From NCBI GenBank assembly GCA_003439945.1, contig QVRM01002135.1, positions 230,202 to 294,201 on the forward strand: 64,000 bases of DNA. Reading direction: 5' to 3'. The notes beneath the pieces are model-generated. The model worked only from the letters and a program-made list of their open reading frames with translations. It did no database searches and was not told the origin of the DNA. The DNA is from Dermanyssus gallinae (lineage: Eukaryota > Arthropoda > Arachnida > Mesostigmata > Dermanyssidae). Shown here in pieces: positions 60,590 through 64,000 of this stretch (its first letter is position 1; every line of letters starts with the position of its first letter). The position numbers were made by a program, and so were the translations under genes.

Positions 60590-60735
60590 GCTTTCTCCAG
60601 CAGAGGTATGTAGCAGCAAGGCAATGACAACCACGTCCAACAAATTCTACCAGCAACGGCCAGGGCTCGAACTAGCGATGTTTTGCTAACCGTGGTTGCC
60701 ATGGCAACGCCCCGTTTCGAACGGTGCGTTAGCCG
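60590..60735 (-). repeat. tRNA-derived repeat (SINE-like) with X-box
   Basis: Read on the minus strand: GGCGGCTAACGCACC (A-box-like), an X-box palindrome, GCTAGTTCGAGCCCTGG (close to the pol III B box GGTTCGANTCC), then a body CGTTGCTGGTAGAATTTGTT. The A-to-B distance is longer than in a tRNA because the X-box segment sits between them. The copy at 22370-22470 shares this order. Confidence 0.6.
60695..60708. promoter_or_regulatory. Perfect X-box palindrome GTTGCCATGGCAAC
   Basis: Exact 14-bp palindrome matching the high-affinity RFX-factor site. RFX factors control ciliary genes in animals. Here the site is inside a repeat. Confidence 0.7.
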
Positions 60736-60738
60736 CCT

Positions 60739-61060
60739 AAAATATATATTTATATTTATATTTATATTTATATTTATATTATATTTATATTTATATTTAT
60801 ATTTATATTTATATTTATATTTATATTTATATTTAGTATTGTATATTTATATTTAATATTTATATTTATATTTATATTTATATTTATATTTATATTTATA
60901 TTTATATTTATATTTATATTTATATTTATATTTATATTTATATTTATATTTAATTTATATTTATATTTATATTTATATTTATATTTATATTATTATATTT
61001 ATATTTATATTTCTATTTATATTTAATATTTATATTTATATATTTATATTTATATTTACT
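60739..61060. repeat. (ATTTAT)n hexamer array, about 320 bp
   Basis: A near-perfect hexamer tandem repeat made almost only of A and T, with a few indels (for example GTATTG near 60836 and a CTATTT near 61013). It starts beside the SINE-like repeat and might be an expanded tail. Confidence 0.97.
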
Positions 61061-61912
61061 GACCAAATGCCTATCTTGCAAATAAATGATTATGTTAGAG
61101 TAAATACGTGTGTTTAATATATAAGTCTATAAATAAAAATTGGAAAGTGAACTGGAAACGCCTTCATCAGGAAGATACAGCATACGAGCAATAGACTAAG
61201 CGACTGTGTATATGCTTATAATGGTTGTGCTCTCCTGTTACTATGAATATTTTCTCTGCTGTTGCTTGTATCAAACATGAGACTGTTGTGATGATGCTGG
61301 TACTAACAACTATGTATATTTTCGGCATTTTTAGTTCCGGCTTTACCGTGCAGCCTTTACTTATTATTTTAGAGAAAAGAACGGGCTGTATGAGCGATGG
61401 CTTTCGCTCGATTATTTATAGCATACCCATTTGCCGCAGCTCTGACTACTCTGAGTCCAGCACATAGGCCGGCATAAAAGATATTTGAAGGAAAGAGGAA
61501 GTTTGCTCGGGCTCCGGCTTTCTACAAGTTATGCCATCATGTTGTTTCAGAGAATTGCAGGTCGTTATCAAAGCACAGGCAGGGTCGTTGTCGACATATC
61601 GGCTACATCCGCTGACTGTAACTTGACGTCGTGGCCTATCCAATTGCGTAACCTTACTTGCAACCGTTTAAATTCGAATGGCCGTGGAAAGTCGCTTGGG
61701 GCCTCTTGATAGCGGGTGGAACGTGCCTAACTCTAATCTTCAGATTGGCCTAACTCATCGGCCCTCTCTCTGCACTGGCCGGGAGATAAGTCTCTTTTGG
61801 AGCTTCATACACACGCGTTCGCTCTTCTTGGCGTCTTTAATAAAAATTTTCAGCGGTTTTTAGATCGAAAGGCGTTCCTGGTCTCTGCCCTTAAGGGACC
61901 TGAATTAAATAA
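61061..61912. other. Non-coding stretch
   Basis: An 80-codon plus-strand frame (61225-61467) has a hydrophobic segment (MLVLTTMYIFGIF then a Pro-Leu-Leu stretch) that faintly recalls a cation/proton exchanger helix, which is not enough to call it. Other frames have no domain. Confidence 0.4.

Positions 61913-61980
<68 letters not shown>
61913..61980. repeat. (AAT)n microsatellite
   Basis: Pure triplet array immediately upstream of the non-LTR fragment. It could be the tail of another insertion. Confidence 0.97.
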
Positions 61981-61981
<1 letters not shown>

Positions 61982-61983
61982 TG

Positions 61984-62545
61984 CTGGACAACACCTCTTT
62001 CCGCATGGTGGCCGCTCTGAGAATAGGCGCTCACATATGTGAGCCATACGAGTGTAAGGCGCGTGGAAAAACAGTGGATGAGAACGGACTGAGAACGGAT
62101 CCTAAAGAAGGCTCTTCGTAGAGCCGGCATACCAAGCACCCTGGAGCCCAGGTTGGGCCTCGAAGACGACAAAAGACCAGACGGCGTCACCACCCCGCCA
62201 TGGTCCAACGGCAAATGCCTGGTATGGGATGCCACGGTATCATGTACAGTGGCTCCGTCATACCTGATGCACAGCGCCATCAGGTCAGGGTGGGTTGCTG
62301 AACATGCCGAGATCGCGAAGAAACGCAAATACTCTGATTTGGGGAGGAGATATCACTTCGTACCCGTCGCCATGGAAACGATGGGCCCGATCAGCAAGAG
62401 CACAAGTATCCTCCTCAAAGACCTAGGTGTCAAAATTAGTGCTAACACGGGTGACCAGCGCGAGGGCGAGTTTCTGCGTCAGCAACTCTCGCTCGCAGTG
62501 TGTAGGGGAAACGCCGCCGCTATCATCGGCTCTATGGATTGAGAA
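61984..62545 (+). mobile_element. Non-LTR retrotransposon relic, C-terminal pol fragment
   Basis: Starting at 61984 one frame reads LDNTSFRMVAALRIGAHICE, then PYECKARGKTVDENGL. At about 62098 the frame changes to LKKALRRAGIPSTLEP and continues KRPDGVTTPPWSNGKCLVWD, then AEIAKKRKYSDLGRRYHFVP, VAMETMGPISK and a final RGNAAAIIGSMD before a stop at 62543. This matches a C-terminal domain common in invertebrate non-LTR pol proteins (pattern KRPDGxTxxPWxxGxxLVWDAT ... KYSDL ... GNAxSxLG). Between DENGL and LKKALRRAG the usual Cys/His-containing linker is missing, so there is an internal deletion with a frameshift. I do not assign the clade. It is a 5'-truncated, dead copy with its natural 3' end. 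Confidence 0.8.
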
Positions 62546-62619
62546 GGGGGGGGGGGGGTGAGCCTACGCGGGTACACGTTTGGGTCCCACAATTGTAGGG
62601 AAATACTGAAAAATTGAAT
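62546..62619 (+). other. 3' untranslated tail of the non-LTR element
   Basis: A G-run after the stop, then GGTACACGTTTGGGTCCCAC and a short A/T-rich segment leading into the AAT tail. This is the usual 3' end layout of such elements. Confidence 0.6.
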
Positions 62620-62648
62620 AAATAATAATAATAATAATAATAATAATA

Positions 62649-62696
<48 letters not shown>
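62620..62696. repeat. (AAT)n-(ATT)n head-to-head array
   Basis: AAT units to 62650 switch to ATT units to 62696, so the two halves are complementary and can form a hairpin. Confidence 0.97.
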
Positions 62697-63109
62697 TAAA
62701 CAATGTTACAGCTGTGAGGTCTGAACGTATTATTGCAAATCTTTTGAATAATTACTTTTCTCCATGATGTCTTAAATTTGCCGCGTTCCCTCTGCAAACG
62801 ACCAACAACAACGCTTGCCTCAAGAATTGATCCTGTTTTCTGATCCTCTTTTTAATAGAAAATCTAAAATGTTGCGGTTTTTGATAGGTGATTTGACAAT
62901 AAAACTTCGCGACCAAGTCGGATTAATGGGAGTTGCGTGCCTTGTGTGGGGTACGAAAGAATCACCGGTAGAGAGTTTTCATAGTTGTTGTACTTGCAGT
63001 TCTTTAATAGTATTTTTATTCTGTGTGTGTGTCTTTTTATCAGTGTACGGTTTGCTGTTTCATGCCGTGTTTCCTGGGAGCAGTGTCCGCGTTTTTCTAT
63101 CTAGTTTAG
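62697..63109. other. Spacer, possible intron
   Basis: A plus-strand frame of 143 codons (62815-63246) has no domain. TTTTTCTATCTAGTTTAG (ending 63109) is a good acceptor for the next candidate exon. TCTTTTTATCAG (ending 63043) is another. Confidence 0.4.
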
Positions 63110-63242
63110 TCCAGTCGAGTTCCGGTGGATGCGACACGAATAGGATGTCACCGGCAAGACACAAGCGCATTTGTAATGTGGAGATCCGCTATCTCCTGCT
63201 GCTACATAATTCACGCTGCAAAATCCCCTGGCGTGCACTCGC
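63110..63242 (+). CDS. Candidate exon (penultimate), unknown product
   Basis: Acceptor TTTAG ends at 63109, and the donor TCGC|GTAAGATG begins at 63243. In the frame starting at 63110 it reads SSRVPVDATRIGCHRQDTSA, then FVMWRSAISCCYIIHAAKSP and GVHS, with one base left over. That base joins the first two bases of the exon at 63418 to give Gln, keeping one open frame across the join. An upstream in-frame TAG overlaps the acceptor, as expected if it lies in an intron. The peptide has a Cys/Ile-rich segment that might be hydrophobic core. No family is recognised. Confidence 0.3.
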
Positions 63243-63417
63243 GTAAGATGCCCGCTTTGCCATGCGGCGGTTTGTCTGGAAGCCAGTCAGCTTCACACGA
63301 GCGACGACTGTGATTACAGTGACGGTGGTGGTGGTGACACCAACAAGGATGCCAGAATCCAAACGTGCGTCTCGCGCGTCCTCTTACTTATTTATCTATT
63401 TTTTTTTCTATTTTAAG

Positions 63418-63647
63418 AAGCTAATTTTCATCGCAAAACCATTAAACGAAACGAAAAAGATCAAAAAGAAACGACAAAGCTACCATCACAGCCGCCCTCT
63501 TCGGCGGTTCCTTCTGGTTCAATTTGCGACCGGGACGTTTGGACATCGACGGACGGACCTGCGGCAGCTGCGAGTCTACTCACGTTCAGCAAAGGCGAGG
63601 AAACAGCGGACTACATAAGAGAGGAAGAAGGAAGAGAAAACGAATAG
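63418..63647 (+). CDS. Candidate 3' terminal coding exon, unknown product
   Basis: A long polypyrimidine tract (TTTTTTTTTCTATTTTAAG, ending 63417) precedes it. The intron from 63243 would be 175 bp. In the phase set by the upstream exon it reads ANFHRKTIKRNEKDQKETTK, LPSQPPSSAVPSGSICDRDV, WTSTDGPAAAASLLTFSKGE and ETADYIREEEGRENE, ending at TAG 63645. The composition (charged, Pro/Ser-rich linker, acidic C-terminus) is protein-like and not from a microsatellite. An in-frame TAA lies at 63414-63416, inside the acceptor. A competing frame (63524-63901) is also open for 125 codons, so the choice of frame is inference. Confidence 0.35.
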
Positions 63648-64000
63648 AGGAAGGCCGGGCGGTCGGGAAATGGAGAAGACTGGGACGAGCAAGAACGCTG
63701 GGGATGGGAATTGAGCGCGACATAGAAATGGGGATGTTAGGGTGGGTGTATGAAGCTGTGGGGTTGCTGGATATTGTCTGGCTGACCAGCCAGCCTCACC
63801 GAGGAACAGTGGTGCAGGCGTCCGCCCACCCGCACAAGGGACAGATTGAGAAATCGGTTTCCGGCTCCGAAATGGCTTCTTACTATGATAGTTCCCTCTG
63901 AGTTGGAGTGTATTTTTCTTCCTCCGTTCGATGACATCTCTGCAGTGACCAGTCGTACACGAGTGTGGTCGGTATGCATCCGGACACTGTGCGTATATAT
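63648..64000 (+). other. Sequence downstream of the candidate terminal exon
   Basis: Purine-rich, with no polyadenylation signal AATAAA visible. The overlapping open frame (to 63901) continues through it. The window ends at the start of another TA run. Confidence 0.4.

Noticed and set aside
61225..61467. Hydrophobic frame reminiscent of a sodium/proton exchanger helix
   Set aside because: Only a short hydrophobic stretch agrees. No conserved motif on either side and no clear splice sites.

Overview
This is a stretch of metazoan nuclear DNA, most likely from an arthropod. The evidence is about thirty (TA)n arrays, many CAA/CAG/AAG/AAT triplet arrays, two mariner transposase relics, two non-LTR retrotransposon relics (one resembling the R1/LOA group), tRNA-derived repeat fragments and no compact genes. 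A parasitiform mite would fit this style, but that is a guess from general character and not from a diagnostic gene. I recognise no complete conserved protein-coding gene, rRNA or intact tRNA. There are no bacterial operons and no CRISPR array. Most long open frames are by-products of TA or triplet microsatellites, or are GC-rich chance frames.

Layout. Bases 1-22,300 are non-coding DNA broken by TA arrays. They hold GC-rich islands with triplet repeats (about 5.0-5.7 kb, 12.4-13.1 kb, 15.9-16.6 kb, 19.7-20.6 kb), a candidate internal exon at 2,760-2,900 and a possible exon or recursive-splice site at 18,283-18,353. A cluster of near-perfect hairpins lies at 16.1-16.5 kb. From 22,370 to 23,696 lie a tRNA-derived repeat fragment carrying a near-palindromic X-box, a long TA array and a truncated copy (A) of a palindromic transposon. 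From 24 to 36 kb the sequence is mostly featureless, with GC-rich islands at 28.4-29.4 and 30.7-32.3 kb and a tRNA-like A box at 33.2 kb. A non-LTR retrotransposon relic lies on the minus strand at 36.6-37.3 kb. From 37.3 to 53.4 kb there is little apart from weak ORFs and a candidate minus-strand exon at 49.74-49.82 kb. From 53.5 kb the window is rich in mobile DNA: a mariner relic (+) at 53.7-54.4, a mariner relic (-) at 57.6-58.0, a complete palindromic element (B) at 59.08-60.23, a second tRNA-derived repeat with a perfect X-box palindrome at 60.6-60.7, a 320-bp hexamer array at 60.74-61.06, and a non-LTR 3' fragment between AAT arrays at 61.98-62.70. The last kilobase contains the best gene model, a phase-compatible two-exon 3' end on the plus strand (63,110-63,647).

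The most interesting items are: (1) an undescribed-looking 1.16-kb foldback element with about 480-bp inverted arms and TA target sites, present as one complete and one truncated copy; (2) a repeat family that carries an RFX-type X-box; (3) repeated, nearly perfect 13-27-bp stem-loops with tiny loops; (4) AG|GTGAG sites that could be recursive-splicing points. All exon calls are inferences from splice signals and reading frame, made by eye without alignment.
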